From NCBI GenBank assembly GCA_007922305.1, contig ML677343.1, forward strand, positions 34,203,483-34,267,482: a stretch of DNA of 64,000 nucleotides, given 5' to 3'. Under the pieces are notes generated by a model. It was not told where the DNA came from, made no database searches, and worked only from the letters and a program-made list of their open reading frames with translations. Positions 1-11,960 of this stretch are shown here, piece after piece (position 1 is the first letter of the stretch; the number at the start of each line of letters is the position of its first letter). This DNA is from Dermatemys mawii. Lineage: Eukaryota > Chordata > Testudines > Dermatemydidae. The translations under genes and the position numbers were made by a program.

Positions 1-349
1 ATGAATATACCTCTGGATAATCCTCAGGTCCCCGCATAACCCTGTGTGAGACGTACTGCTGGGCAGGATGGAGGAACTCTCTCCAAGAGTGATGCTGGCA
101 CAATAAGCCAGGGAGGAAATGCTGCTGTTTTTGGGCAGTCAGCTGGTGTTACCTCCAGAAGATCTCTGAAATGTGGAGGTTGCCCAGGGATCTATAAAGT
201 CTCCATGATTGGTATTTTCCGCCCCCGGTCTGTGTAAGACCTCTTGGAGAAGTTGTTGTGGGATGCAATGTGTTCCATTGCCAGCAATTAATAAACGTTC
301 ACCTTTTACATCTACTTTTGAACAATGCTTTAAGAGATCCAGGCTATTT
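1..349 (+). other. Unassigned, LTR-like 3' portion possible
   Basis: I recognise no gene here. A consensus polyadenylation signal AATAAA lies near position 288, in a context that resembles the R/U5 part of a retroelement LTR. No TG...CA ends or primer-binding site can be seen because the window starts inside the region. The short open frames on both strands look like chance. Confidence 0.25.
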
Positions 350-611
350 CTATGCTTAAAATGCTGTAGCAGCACAGCCACTGTAGTGCTTCAGTGTAGA
401 CACTACCGATGCTGATGGGAGGGTTCTTCCCTCGGTGCGTGTAATGCATCTCCCTGGTAAGTGGCAGGTAGGTCCATGGAATAATTCTTCAGTTGACCTA
501 GCACTGTCTATTCCAGGGATTGCTTGGCATAGCTGCATCTCTCAGGTGTGAATTTTTTACACCCCGGGAGACATAGCTCTGCTGATGTAAGTTCCCAGTG
601 TAGACCAGCCC
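350..611 (+). mobile_element. Harbinger-type MITE remnant, copy 1
   Basis: This stretch shares its structure and many words with the element at 17244-17593: a run about a cortege of 'cagtgtagacac', an 'ggtag...aggtcgac/agttgacctag' core, a 'ttttttacacccc' block, and the same end, GTGTAGACCAGCCC. That end is the complement of a GGGCTGGTCTACAC terminus and is followed by TTA, consistent with the TWA target duplication of PIF/Harbinger elements. The left terminus is not visible, so the copy appears truncated. It has no coding capacity and was presumably mobilised by a transposase like the one at 31.2-33.9 kb. Confidence 0.5.
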
Positions 612-1999
612 TTAGTGGCAGCGTCCCTCAGGAGCTAAACTGTCTGGAGAGTCTTTTTCAGCCAGAGGCCTCTGCTTGCAGAACAGTCTCCTGGAGAAGG
701 CAAGAGCTGCGCTTGAGCATCACATTTTTCAAGACTTGTCTTTTTCCAAAGCCGGCGAATAACCCCAAAACTTAAATCTGCCAAGCCAGGGAAATGCAAA
801 ATGCAAGGTCTATCGTGGACACCTACTGAGTGTGCAAATCCTAATTGCTGCAGACTAGATTGTACCTTATTCTGAGAGGAATCAGACTGGAATGAATGAA
901 CTGGTGAGAGTAAGGCACTGCTCAGCATGAATAAGGGTGGTACAGTCTGGCCCGGTATTTCTTCTAAGATACTTTTAGTGAGGAAGAAGGTCTCCGAAAT
1001 ACCTTTAGATTGACAGAATATCCTCCTTGGCTTTTATATGGCAAAGAAAATGGTTTTGCTGGGGGGACATTAAAAACAGCACTGAAGTACCCCGAGGGTA
1101 TGAATATGACGAAAACTGTCCTAGCACGTACTGACATTTCTGCACTCTTCGAATTCAGTTTTCTCCGCAAGTGGCATATATGTCTTGCCTTCCTGTAGAC
1201 AGGATGCAAGAGCCAAGTATTTTGTTTATAAATGTTTATCCTCTCCTATGCTATAAAACTAACATGGCTGCAGATAAGTGAGATACTGTAGGAGTCCCAT
1301 GTCTACAGAAACATGTTGTTGGTGTGCAAACATGGGTAGAAGCTTTAATATATTTATTTCTGGACACACCTCTCCAAAGGCCTCTGAATGCTTTTAGACG
1401 CATTATTAAACAAAATAACAAATAAGACAACACATCCATTTCCATGTCAAAACTTCACTTTATTGTAGAAAGAGATTAATAGTGGGGTACGCTGGGACTG
1501 GGTTTGGATCATTGTTGTTAAATATGTTTGTTAAAGGTTTGGCTGTTGATGGTGAGCTGGTGACGTTTCAGGCATTTAGTCGAATGTGTTTGTGTGGCGG
1601 GAGGGTTTGAGAACAGCTGCAGAATTAACTGCGTTAGGGAATTAGGTAACATTACAGATGATGGCATTTGATTTAGATAAATTGGGGAGGGGCGGGGGGA
1701 GTAGTCTGCATTTCATGTATTAATGGCCTGCAAACTTGCAGGATCTACTGAAGAATTGGACTGAGTCACTCTGTACATGCAAACACTGATCTTGACAGCA
1801 TTGGAGAAAAGCTTACAAAATAAAATACAGAATGTCATCTGGGGCACAGTGACCAGTATTGGTACCTTCACCTCAAGAAAAATATACTTGAAAAGATCCA
1901 AAGTGGGGAGATGAAGGGGATTAGAAATGTTGTGAGCAGGGCATGTATATAATAAAACATGGCAAGAAATGTCGCATTATTTATCCTGGAAAGAGAAAG
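612..1999. other. Unassigned non-coding DNA
   Basis: I see no gene or clear repeat in this AT-rich stretch. Short open frames occur on both strands and none resembles a known protein. Confidence 0.5.
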
Positions 2000-2007
2000 A
2001 TTTAGAG

Positions 2008-2884
2008 CAGGGGGCTCTCAAACTCAAATGACCACGAGGGCTGCATGAGGACTAATGCACTGGCCTGAGGGCTGCATCACTGACACGCCCCCGCCCCTTG
2101 CTGCCCCCGGCCCCACCCCCACTCCACCCCTTCCATGCTGCCCCTGCCCCGCCTCTTCCTCTGAGCACGCAGCTCCCCGCTCCCTCCTGGAAAGCGCTAG
2201 GCACCGCCAACAGCCGTATGGCAAACAAAGCAAGAGCAATATAGGAAGTCCAGAGCTGGAAACACAAACAAACAAATCTAATTTAACAAGAAATTACCAG
2301 CCTCAGATGATTCAAGCTTTTTTCAAATATAATATGCTGATAAATCTGACAGAAATTTCAGCCCATCTCAGCGTAATATCAATTATAATTTTATAAAGTC
2401 TCCCTCTCCCAAACTGATCCTCAGAACCCTGTTCCCCATCCGCACTTACCCGCGTAACCCAGATCCCTGTGCCCCATCCCCAAATCTCCACCCACTGACC
2501 CCTATTACCCAGCTCCCTGTTCCCCAAATCTCCCCCCGCTCGTGCTTGTAGCCAGCTCCCTGTGTTCCGTCCCCAAATCTTCCCCCCTCACCCTCATAAC
2601 CCTGCTCCCCGTCCCCAAATCTCCACCCACTCACCCCTGTAACTCAGCGGGGAGCCTGGCTTACTGCTCCTGGCTGCCGCTGCAGAGGGCTCCTGGGAAG
2701 CGCCACCCCAGCTCAGTCATTAAAGCTGCAGCAGCAGTGCCTGGAAGCCGGGGCTCAGCAGCGGCCCAGCCAGGCAGCAGAGAAGCCTCTGCTTCTGGCC
2801 CCTCTGCTATGGGCGGGTGGGGGCGCCAGGGAGCTTGGTGGGCTGCAGGGAAGGGCTTCGTGGGCCGCATGTTTGAGACTCCTG
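2008..2884. mobile_element. Non-autonomous hAT element (877 bp)
   Basis: The left end reads CAGGGGGCTCTCAAACTC. The complement of the right end reads CAGGAGTCTCAAACATGC. These are imperfect terminal inverted repeats of the hAT/Charlie type. They are flanked by 8-bp direct repeats, ATTTAGAG (2000-2007) and ATTTAAAG (2885-2892), which differ at one base and match the 8-bp target duplication typical of hAT. The sub-terminal sequence is GC-rich and refers to no protein. The interior is a composite of GC-rich ends, an AT-rich block at 2200-2400 and a C-rich repeat at 2400-2650. I find no hAT transposase, so the element must have depended on one in trans. Confidence 0.8.
2405..2650. repeat. C-rich minisatellite-like repeats inside hAT
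   Basis: A unit of roughly 45-60 bp recurs imperfectly about four times, each with 'ccctgttccc' or 'cccgtcccc' followed by 'caaatctcc' and 'cccactcaccc'. The copies are diverged and variable in length. They lie wholly inside the hAT element at 2008-2884. Confidence 0.6.
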
Positions 2885-2892
2885 ATTTAAAG

Positions 2893-4084
2893 AGACTCTA
2901 GTCAATATTCAAACTTAAGTATAAGGGGCAGAGTGAAAATGCCTGTCCTGCGTTCTGCTTGTCTGGGCATAACAGAGTTGGTAGACAGGAAAAAGAGAAT
3001 GACCTGAAATTTCTTCCCTTCCTCTCCCCCCAAGCTACAGTGGGACTCCAGTTTTTTTCTTTTATCTAATAGTGTCAACATTTATTGTACTCCGGGTTAG
3101 TTTAATCCAATTCCAAAAGGTGGTTTAGTGGACTTCAGTATATAGCTGGACATCTTGTAGGACTCTTGGGGAGAGTAGTTGATTGGTAAAGTCTTTATAC
3201 TCTAAACTTTCATTGCCATCTCTTACTCAGCTCTTACTCTTAGAACATGAACATTCTCGGAATGGACTTCTTTTTTCAGACTGGGTGAGCCAATAAAATA
3301 TTGTAGATTGCATGTTGGAAATTCTGGAAACCCCCTTGAACAGCTCATCTTTCTGGCTTTTGCATTTTAATTTCTACAACCTCCTCTATTCTCTGTTGCC
3401 TCTTACCGCCATGGAAACAAGTTAGCTGTGCAGCTGTATTTTTGTTCAAGTCTGCTTTCACTTACAGTAATAGAAGATGACTAGCTATTCACTGTTTACT
3501 AATTCACAGAAACTCCTCATGAATCCTTCATGGCTGGGTTTTTAGTAAGGTTTCAATACCTGTAAGTTTATATTAGAAGGCACTTGCTGGGTAATGTGAG
3601 AACAGAAGTAAGTGACCAGGAAGTTATCACTCTTATTCTGCTCTTTCAGTCTGTTAGCCGCCTGGGTTGTCATGCTAATTATTTATATAGTCAAATAGAA
3701 TCAAAAGTATATTCTGTTGTGCTAGTCTGCAACTATGCCTGAAAAGGGTCAGAGGCCAGAGGTTATCAAGAGACATTAACTGTTCTCGAACTAGTTCACC
3801 TGGACACCCTCCACTCCATTAATTATTTTTAAATATCTAGAGGACTCCTGGCATAAAATCTAGGAAAGCAGAGTGATACAATTCACTGCTTTGGGAGCGC
3901 TCTTTTCTTTTAAAAGTAGAATGCACTGTACAAAGTTTCGGTATCCGGAGTGAATTGGATTGGATGTGTGGCATAATAATGAGTGAGAGAATACATAGCA
4001 GACCAAAAAAATGATAGGTACAATAGCCTCTATCCTGGAACTTTTGGATAAATATAGCCTCGCGAGTTAAGCATTATGTAGCAC
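2893..4084. other. Unassigned non-coding DNA
   Basis: AT-rich sequence without a recognisable gene or repeat. No long open frame is present on either strand. Confidence 0.5.
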
Positions 4085-4312
4085 ACTATATTCTCAAAGT
4101 GCTATACAAATTAAGTAGTTAATTTTTCATAAGATGCTCATAAGGTAGGTGGATAAACACTATCTCCATCTTATACAGGGATACTAAAGAACAGAAGTTT
4201 TGACTTGCCCAATGCAACACATCTGCTGATATCGGACCCCAGGACCGCACTCGGGGTTCCTGGTCTCTCAGCGTTGTGCTCTGTGCACTAGACCACACTG
4301 TGTCTCAGTATG
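4085..4312 (-). repeat. MIR-type SINE, reverse orientation
   Basis: Reading right to left, this has the order expected of a MIR: a 'tagtgcacagag' 5' side, a 'gtgtgttgcattgggcaagt' core, and a 3' side ending in 'cactttgagaatatag'. On the + strand, 'gacttgcccaatgcaacaca' and 'ctgtgcactagaccacactgt' are the hallmark segments. The copy is diverged and old, and has no coding capacity. Confidence 0.65.
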
Positions 4313-5756
4313 AACGTGATAGAGGAGAAGACTGTTGGCCATGTTAGTGGCAGGCTCCAGCTCAAAGCAGTATAGATAAATCTGTTTTCCTTGAGTACTT
4401 CTCACACTGTAAAATACTGGTCAAGTAGATTAAATTACAATGGATTTGTTATTATAATGTTTGCAGAACTAGGGATAGAAGGAGGACTTCATAGTAATCA
4501 ACTGTATGGATCATTTTAGTTTATATATCTCTAGCTACTTTTCTCCTGTCACTGTAAATGAAAATTAAAAATTGAGAAAGCACTGCCACTTTTCATTTCT
4601 CAGATGAAATTCCTGTTAGAAGCCCTGTGTTGTATGTATGGTTGTGTGTGTTAAATTTTTAATTCGTTTCATTTGTCTGTTCAGTTGATGTAACTGATGT
4701 GCATCCTTTCGCTCCAGGATACAGGTTAATAACCTCCTAACCTGAGAATAAAAACGTGATAAAAGGAGAACACCCCATGGCTTTGGGGACCATTTATAAT
4801 ATTTTTATCTTTTTTAAAATCTGTTCTTTTATATTTTTATCCTTTTTTGCCTAAAGCTTTTTGCACTTTCAGTGGCTTGATGGACATTTAAAAAAATTAA
4901 TGACTTTGTTTTGATGGAAAAAATAATTCATAGCAAATCCGCAAAAAAGCTAATTACACTTACCATTTCTCAAAGTCCTTGCAAAATGAGAAGGGGAAAT
5001 ATATAGCATCAATACTTTGTGTTCATTGTCTGAAATACTTTTTTACCATTTGTTCATAATGCAGGATGGCAGGTGCCAAATGAATAGTGCTCTTGAGTCA
5101 TGAAGTATGATAAGTGTGTAAAGGAAGTATTCAGCTATTATTAAGTGATCCAAAATATTTTGGATGGCATGGATGAGGAAAGAGGAAAAGGACAAAGTAT
5201 TTTCCATGGCATGGAGTAGTTTGCAGATGTAATCATGATACTTATTTTTTACCTTGTGAAATGTGAATGCTGCTTATACTCACTAATGATAACTATCTCC
5301 ACATATCATGCTCCTGGGTCAGGTGTCTAAATACTCAGATATGATATTTGCACTTTAAAAAAAAGTGAGGATCAGGGTATTCCACTGAATAAGGGCATCC
5401 AAAGGCAGTTATCTTAAGAAGGTCAGAAGTGTCGGGGAGGGAAAGGAACACATGGACCTACACCAAAGAATCTCTGGGTCTTGGAGATGACTAGGGAAAA
5501 ACATCCCTCAACCTGCCAGAAGAGAGTGAGGTTTGGGGGTATTGGGAAGGAACCCCTGGAATGCCATGTCTTTGTACTGACCCTCACTGTATGTTTAGCA
5601 CTCGTTAACCAGGAGAGAAGGCCCAGTACTTCTACCAGCTGCACAAGCACCCAACATACTGTGGCTCAGTTCAAGTTTCTGGAAACGTCTGGTTCATGCT
5701 GGGTGTGTTCTGACATGCCAAACAAACATATCCTGAACAAACTTGAGAAATAAGGC
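4313..5756. other. Unassigned non-coding DNA
   Basis: AT-rich DNA with no recognisable gene. The open frames at 5423-5753 overlap on opposite strands and resemble nothing known. Confidence 0.5.
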
Positions 5757-6895
5757 CTAGACAAACCTACTCTATGGTGGCTGCACAACTGGCTGAAAGA
5801 TTGTGCTCATAATAGTGCTCAATGGCTCACAATTGTGCTGGAAGGGCATATCGAGTGGGATACCACAAGAATCTGCCATGGGTCCGGTTCTGTTCAATAT
5901 CTTCATAAACTCTTTGAATAATGGCATGGAGAGTACACTTAAAAGCAATGTTCCCTCTAATTTTTGACAGGCTGTGGGTGCAAAAAATTTCTTCTGTGCA
6001 AATTTTTGTGCTTCTGTGCAAATGTTTGTGTGTGCGGGGTTTAGGATCTGCATGCACGCGCTCACATGCACACAGCTTAAAAGGGAACAGTGCTTTTGGA
6101 TGATGCTGTTGGTTTTTGGATGATACCAAGATAGGAGGAGTTGCAAGCGCTTCGGAGGACAGGATTAAAATTCAAAGTGATCTTGACAAACTGGAGAGAG
6201 GGCCTCAATTTTATGGGTCAATAATATACTACTGTGGAAAAACAACCAATCAACGAACCGAAAAAACAAACAAACCAAAAAGCCAAATCCATGAATATCA
6301 TTCTGGGAGGTTATAGCAGGGATGATGTAAGCAAGGCACAAAAAGTAATTCTTCTGCTATATTTTGTGTTGATAAAGCCTCAACTGGAGTATTGTCCAGT
6401 TCTGGGTACCATGCTTCAGGAAAGATGTGGACAAATTGGAGAAAGTCCAGAGGAGGGCAGCAAAAATGATTTAAAGGTCTCAAAAACATGACCTATGAGG
6501 AAAGCTTGAAAAAACTGGGTTTGTTTAGTTTGGAGAAGAGAAGACTGAGGGGAAATATAACAGTTTTCAAGGACATGAAAGGTTGTTAGAAGGAGAAGAG
6601 TGATAAATTGTTCTTGTTAACCTCTGAGGATAGGACAAGAAGCAATGGGATTAAACTGCAGCAAGGGCAGTTTAGGCTGGACATTAGAAAAAACTTCCTG
6701 TCAGGGTGGGTAAGCACTAAAACAAATTACCCAAGGGAGGTTGTAGAATCTCCATCACTGGAGGTCTCTAAGAACGTGTTGCACAAACATCTGTCAGGGT
6801 TGGCCTAGGTAATTCTTAGTCCTGTCTCAGTGCAGGAAACTGGACTAGAAGACCTGTCGTGGTCCCTTTACAGTCCTACAGTTCTATGATTAGCA
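5757..6895 (+). mobile_element. CR1 LINE, 5'-truncated, + strand
   Basis: This is the 3' part of a CR1 retrotransposon. The start corresponds to the reverse transcriptase region, with a degenerate 'VRFCSISS' for the usual VLFNIF. At 6116 the frame reads DDTKIGGVAS, then a 'QSDLDKLE' segment. The CR1 C-terminal block follows (6370-6480). The 3' non-coding end carries 'ggacattagaaaaaacttcctgtca' type sequence, 'ggttgtagaatctccatcactgga', and a terminal 'cagttctatgatt' at about 6880-6892. Many frameshifts and stops break the frame. A small MITE is inserted at 5947-6093. There is no promoter or 5' end, as is usual for truncated CR1 copies. Confidence 0.85.
5947..6093 (+). mobile_element. Short MITE with GTTCCC ends, copy 1
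   Basis: Ends ATGTTCCCTCTAA and (complement of the right end) CACTGTTCCCTTTTAA form an inverted repeat. The interior is rich in 'tgtgcaaatttttgtg' type words. The element interrupts the CR1 reading at 5757-6895. A second copy lies in the opposite orientation at 43675-43808. It has no coding capacity, and I could not define a clean target duplication. Next to it, 'ttttggatgat' occurs twice within about 30 bp, a local duplication. Confidence 0.6.
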
Positions 6896-8029
6896 TAATT
6901 ATTCCTCAACTCACATTACATATGTAGGATAGAGTCACTAACACATCTTACTCCAGACTGATAAGGTGGTGACTTGAACAGGTGCAGTTAGGAGGTCACA
7001 CTGGTGATGCTGGTGTATGTAATTATTCTGATGGGGCTGCTGTTGATGCCCTCATTCTTTTCAGTCCCTCACCATTAAGGAGTCTCAGTACCACGGAGAA
7101 ATTTGGTGCCTTTCCTATTACTCTTTCATCACTATTCCTTTTGCATTTCACTAAATAAAAAGAAAATATTGCCTACAGTAAGATCTCTGTCTGGAGATTT
7201 ATTTTAATTGTCCAATTCCTCTCTCTGCATTAGGGGGAACAGACTAGATTTTATTAAAAAGACAACAAATATGTATGCAGAGTAACATCATCAGGATGAG
7301 ACAGGTTATAGCTTCAGTTTAATAGATAGAAACCAATCTTGCACAAAAATATTTTTTGAGCATAGGAATAGCAGATACTATACAGTAGCAATTGCTTTAA
7401 TATCTAGTTGGTGACATCTTACGCTTCTCATCTACTTTTGCTGTCCACACTGGTGGCAAAATCAGTGACTTGGGGTCTAGGTATCTTCTTAGTGCTGCTC
7501 CTTTATATATGCTATATGTATCAGTCCTTGAACAGAGGTGGTCACAGGCACTTCCCTTTCTGAAACTTCAACCCAAAAAACCATTGTCTGTCTCATGGAA
7601 AATTGCTCGGCTCCAAAAATTGACTCTAGTTAGATCAGTACAGTCCAATCTACCTCACTGTTTGCAACACCTTCACCCAAAGAAATCTGCATCTGAAAAA
7701 CTAACCTTTTACCACTCCCCACTTCCCCTGACCCATACCCCAGACTGTATACTGCTCTGGTGCTAAGAAAAAGAATTGGTCAGACTATGTAACAGTGCCA
7801 CCTTGTGACTCCTTCTGTAACACTATGTTTGCACAGCATGTGGCATCATTAAACCCAACCTGTGTGACTACTAGGCACTACCATAATAGATAGTCTATAA
7901 TTAATGGGCCTCACAATCAAAAGACAACGTGTTTACAATTGATAAAAGGAAGCAGATGTTACACAATGCATAATTAACCTTTGGGACTTGGTGCCACAAG
8001 GCATTTTTGAGGTCCAGAGCTTAGCAAGA
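6896..8029. other. Unassigned non-coding DNA
   Basis: No gene or clear repeat seen. A 98-codon frame at 7470-7766 resembles no known family and shows no exon signals. Confidence 0.45.
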
Positions 8030-8292
8030 TTAAAAAAAAATTAGACAGTTTATATGAATAATTAGAACCTTCCCAGATACATCAAACAGGATAAACGTTA
8101 TAAGGGATATAAACCCTTCTGCTTCAGGGCATAAGTCAAGTACTAAGTGCCTTAAATTGGGCAGAAACTTTCCCTTTAACAAGTTATCACATAATTGTTT
8201 ATTCCAGAATTTCTTGTGCCTTCCTATTAAGCATCTAGTACCAATGGCATGCTGGTTTAGTGGGGCCATTGGTCTGATCCAGTATGGCAATT
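8030..8292 (-). repeat. LINE-like dispersed repeat ('GGTCAGACCAA' family), - strand
   Basis: The complement begins 'ttgccatactggatcagacc' and continues with 'aatggcccc', then a 3' part ending in an A/T-rich tail. The same opening is seen on the + strand at 14092-14160 ('acggccagactaggtcagac'). I know this as a very common interspersed sequence in turtles, probably the 3' region of a LINE; the exact family is uncertain. Confidence 0.5.
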
Positions 8293-8295
8293 CCT

Positions 8296-9140
8296 AAATT
8301 CAGAAGTAACATATGTTTCATGCAGCTAAATGAAAACTTACCTCTTCATTGTGATGCTATATGATCAACTGTTATTTCAAGATAAACTGCTCATAGTTCA
8401 AATATTAGCCAAGTGAACTCAGCCTGTGTTTTATCACTGTGCTATTTCAAAACCCTCCATTTATAGGTCAAGGTTAAGAGCGTCTGGAAAAACAGACATC
8501 TGTGTTTGTTATGCAGTAAAGTGTAATGAGCACCGGTGACTCTTTCTTTCTAATACACTTCAGCTGGGCATGGAAATGAAAACGATTAAACTTATAACCC
8601 ATAACTCTATAGGGAGCTGATTGGTAACAAAATGGAAGAATATTTACTGTAACTAATGGGAAAGTTGCTAGATGGTGAGAATGTGCTGTTTTATTTGTAC
8701 ATGTGATGGAAAGCTAGTTAACAAGTGTAAATGAGCATTTTGTTAATTAGAAATAATCTTCAAATTTATGAATTCCCAATTGTATAATAAAACAGATAGG
8801 ATATTAATTTTACATGTTTGAAATTCTCTAAATTTCACTTATTTTTGCATCTAATATGTATATTTTCAGTACATAGAAGGGATGTTATATAAAGTATAGC
8901 CTAAATATTAGTTTACTTAGATACTTAGTGCTACGCAGTTACCTATATACTAATTCACTGTAAATTATCATAAGGTTTAAAAAAGCCCCTTTCCAATAGC
9001 TCCTAGAGTATATGTGCATGGCATTATGTATTTGCCAGCCAATATGCACATACCTTGGAAGTGTTGAAGCTTATGACATAGCTGAGTGTACATGTACAAG
9101 CACCTGACTGCACACTCTAAAGTGGTGTTGGATTCGTATC
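8296..9140. other. Unassigned non-coding DNA
   Basis: Very AT-rich sequence with no recognisable gene or repeat. Confidence 0.5.
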
Positions 9141-9215
9141 AAATCATAGGAGGTGTGGGTTGGAAGAGACCTCAGGAGGTCATTGAGTCCCACCCCCTGC
9201 TCAAAGCAGGTCTGA
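9141..9215 (-). mobile_element. CR1 3'-end fragment, - strand
   Basis: The segment contains 'ggttggaagagacctcagga', 'gtcattgagtcc' and 'cccctgctcaaagcagg'. These are the signature of the CR1 3' untranslated end, seen also at 20015. Only about 75 bp remain. Confidence 0.8.
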
Positions 9216-10615
9216 ATTCACTCATGCATTACACCAATGTAATTCCACTGAAATGGATGGAGTGGAAAACCGAGCAATACAGTGGTGAATTGAGCCATAA
9301 AATGGCTTTTACTAATCACTAGACAAATGCTGTAGGATGCAGTCTTGCATTAGTTGTGGGATGTGCTACAATGGACTTATTAGAGCTTTTACAATTCTAA
9401 ACTCAAGAATATAGTTTTCATTTTCAAATTGAAATGGCCACTTTCTAGAGAGGAGGGGCCAGTTCCTGGCCTCTGCCAAAGTCCCTTTGTGCTGCCCCAG
9501 CAGAGCCAAAGGGCCATCAAGCTGCCCTAAGTGAGCAGTGGAGGATTCCTCTGGCTTAGAGGGCCATTACAACTAATATAAGTAGAGAGAAGTGCCAGGG
9601 CTGAACAGACTTTTGGCAGATCTCTGGAAAAATGGTGTGAAGCCTTTCCTTCTATAACCTCTTCCCCCTCCTCCCAGTCTCCCCTAGTAAAAGCCTTATC
9701 TCTCTTACAGCAGGCTGCATTTTGCACAGGTCCAAGTTGCTAGGATGTGGTCCCGTAATGAGGTGATGGTGAGGTAAATCTTTTGGCTTCTCCTATTATC
9801 TAAATGTTGGGGCTGCTTTCAGTTCTGATGCTTCCCAGTTCATCCCTGACCACTCAGGCCATGGGCTGTTTTCCCTCCTACTAGGAGAATAGGTTTTGTT
9901 TTAAAAACCTGTTCTCTAGCAGGTTTTAATTAACAATGGTTTTGAATGCTAGTGGAGCAAAGTTTAATGCTTTTACAAATACGTTAGTTGGCCGTGTTCA
10001 ATTCACGTGGCCAACAGAATTAAGTTGACTCTGGGAACTGTGACTCAGAATGTCCTGATATTTGTGTGTGTCATATCTCAGCCTTCAAAGTCCATGAAGG
10101 AAGATATTTTTCCATATAGCTGGTTTAAAAATTAATTTAATGAATCTATATTATGGGCAGAATACATAACAATATAAAAATTACAACACCAGAGGTGGAC
10201 AGTTCATAATCTAGGGAGACAATCAAGTGCAAACGTTATATTCTAAGACGGGTTGGCCTTATTTTTGAGGAATCCATTCCAGCACAAAACTGAATCAGGG
10301 ACTCCGGCATCTGAAAGTAATGTGGCTACCTGCTGAGCTAAGGCAGACCCTGCTTTTTTTTCCCTGTCAGTGGTTGTCCCGTTTGAAGCTTGAAAGCAAA
10401 GAGTTCAGCCAAAGGCATCAGATACATAAAATCATTAAGAGAATCCATTTGTATAACAGGGAATCAGCAGGCCTAGAGGATTTGGTATTCTCAGTGGCCA
10501 CATGTCCAAGTGCTAATCAGATCCAGACCTGCTTCACTTGTGAGCATCAGTGAGATGAGAGACATTCAGAAAGATAAAGCTGTTAATATCCTTTTTTAAG
10601 TATTCCGGCACCACG
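9216..10615. other. Unassigned non-coding DNA
   Basis: No gene or confident repeat. A moderately GC-rich patch at 9440-9730 has an overlapping short frame of no recognisable family. Confidence 0.45.
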
Positions 10616-10623
10616 CCTTATAC

Positions 10624-10735
10624 CAGTGGTTTTCAACCTTTTTTCATTTGTGGACCCCTGCAATTTTCAAATGGAGGTGCAAACCACCATGGAAATCTTA
10701 GACATTGTCTGGGGACCCCAGGTTGAAAACCATTG
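10624..10735. mobile_element. Short hAT MITE (112 bp)
   Basis: Terminal inverted repeats CAGTGGTTTTCAACCT and (complement of the right end) CAATGGTTTTCAACCT differ at one base. They are flanked by 8-bp direct repeats CCTTATAC (10616-10623) and CCTTAAAC (10736-10743). Length, ends and duplication size fit a hAT-derived MITE. It has no coding capacity. Confidence 0.85.
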
Positions 10736-10743
10736 CCTTAAAC

Positions 10744-11039
10744 TCTGTTACTGTCACACATCATTCATGTCTGGGTACACCCATAAATCAACAATACCCT
10801 TGTGTGTGTTATGCTGTTAGCTTTAAAATAGTATAAGTCTGTGCACACAGAAGAAGATGGGGAGAGGTATTGTTATAGAAAATGGGTGCTGCTGGGCCAA
10901 GCCAGCAGGAACTCTAGCTTGGCCCCACTAAAAATCCTTTACCATCTGCTATGACAAGGCACGGTTTTTGTCTCTGGATGGTTCATCTATTCTTTAATAT
11001 GTGAGTAGCAGATAATCAGTTTTGACCCCCCCGCTTCCT
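10744..11039. other. Unassigned; possibly 5' part of the L1 relic
   Basis: No gene seen. It lies directly upstream of the L1-type ORF1 relic and could be its 5' untranslated region, but nothing in the sequence proves it. Confidence 0.3.
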
Positions 11040-11259
11040 CTCTGCAATCCCCACAAATCACAAAGAAGCAAAAGGTCTGACAACCCTGAACAGAGCAGAA
11101 AGACACCACTGGCAAGGAGGCCCCAACAGGCCTGGATCAAGTCTATAAAATGCTAAAGCAGATATGTGAAGAGCAGATTCTGTTTAGGAAATTATCACCG
11201 GATATCCCTGAAATTAAAGCCACAGCTGCAGCATAATGTATCAGTTTGCAGGGGCTACT

Positions 11260-11960
11260 TCCAGGATCAGAGAGTCTCTACTTTAGAATACAATATTGAC
11301 GCTGTTAGGACCACTACGGAGTAGCAACTAAATCTGATCCAAAAGCTATAAGATAGATACAAGAGATACAAAAAAGACACAAGATCTGGAAAGGCAATCC
11401 AGAAGAATCCCATGAGTATGGTGTTCCCTGAGAAAATGGAAATGGGCAAGCTAGTAGAAATTTTTTCTAAGACCCTGCTTGAAATCCTCTCCTTACACCC
11501 TGAGGGAGAGCTGGGCATAGATTCCACCCCTCCCCAGCCCCCAAATCCAGGATGTTTATACTCAGATTCATGTAGAAGAATCCACCCTTACAAGAGCCCA
11601 AGGAAAGGAAACCTGAGCTGGAGTAGGCATTAAATAATGATTTTTCCTGACCAGGGGTGGGATTCAGTTGAAAAAAGAATCCTGTTCACTATGGCAAGAA
11701 ACTGGCCAACAAGAAAGGACTGACCAATTTTATAGCCTTCCCAGCTTTTCTTAAGATCAAGCAGGAGAGCCAGCTCCTTAAGTTTTCCATGCTGGGAGAA
11801 GCAGAAAATGACACTGTCTCCATATAATAAAACAGACAAATTGACATTGTCAAGGGATCTAGCATCGCTATTCAGCAGGTGAGAGGCTGGGTTGTTGTCA
11901 CCAGAGGAAAGTGATCCAGAGACGCACCCACCTAGGAACTATGAACACCTCAGCTCTGCC
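11260..11960 (+). pseudogene. L1-type ORF1 relic
   Basis: Frames over 11412-11633 give a reading with 'LSLHPEGELGIDS' followed by 'PYKSPRKGN'. This resembles the RRM-like centre of L1 ORF1p, an RNA-binding chaperone of the retrotransposition particle. There the usual order is an ILGLxxEGxxxIERAHR-like stretch followed by PRxVIVKFL. Upstream, about 11290-11400, lies charged sequence that may be the coiled-coil end. Downstream, to about 11840, a 'FPAFLKIK' reading fits the C-terminal domain. At least three frame changes are needed, and no intact start is visible. The match is by eye and is weaker than that for ORF2. Confidence 0.45.

Noticed and set aside
3395..3425. A start codon followed by a donor-like GGTAAGA on the - strand (CCATGGCGGTAAGA in that direction)
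   Set aside because: Such 6-base donor matches are expected by chance many times in 64 kb, and no coding continuation or promoter can be seen.
5423..5753. Pair of opposing frames that might encode a short protein
   Set aside because: Opposite-strand frames overlap fully and neither has recognisable motifs.
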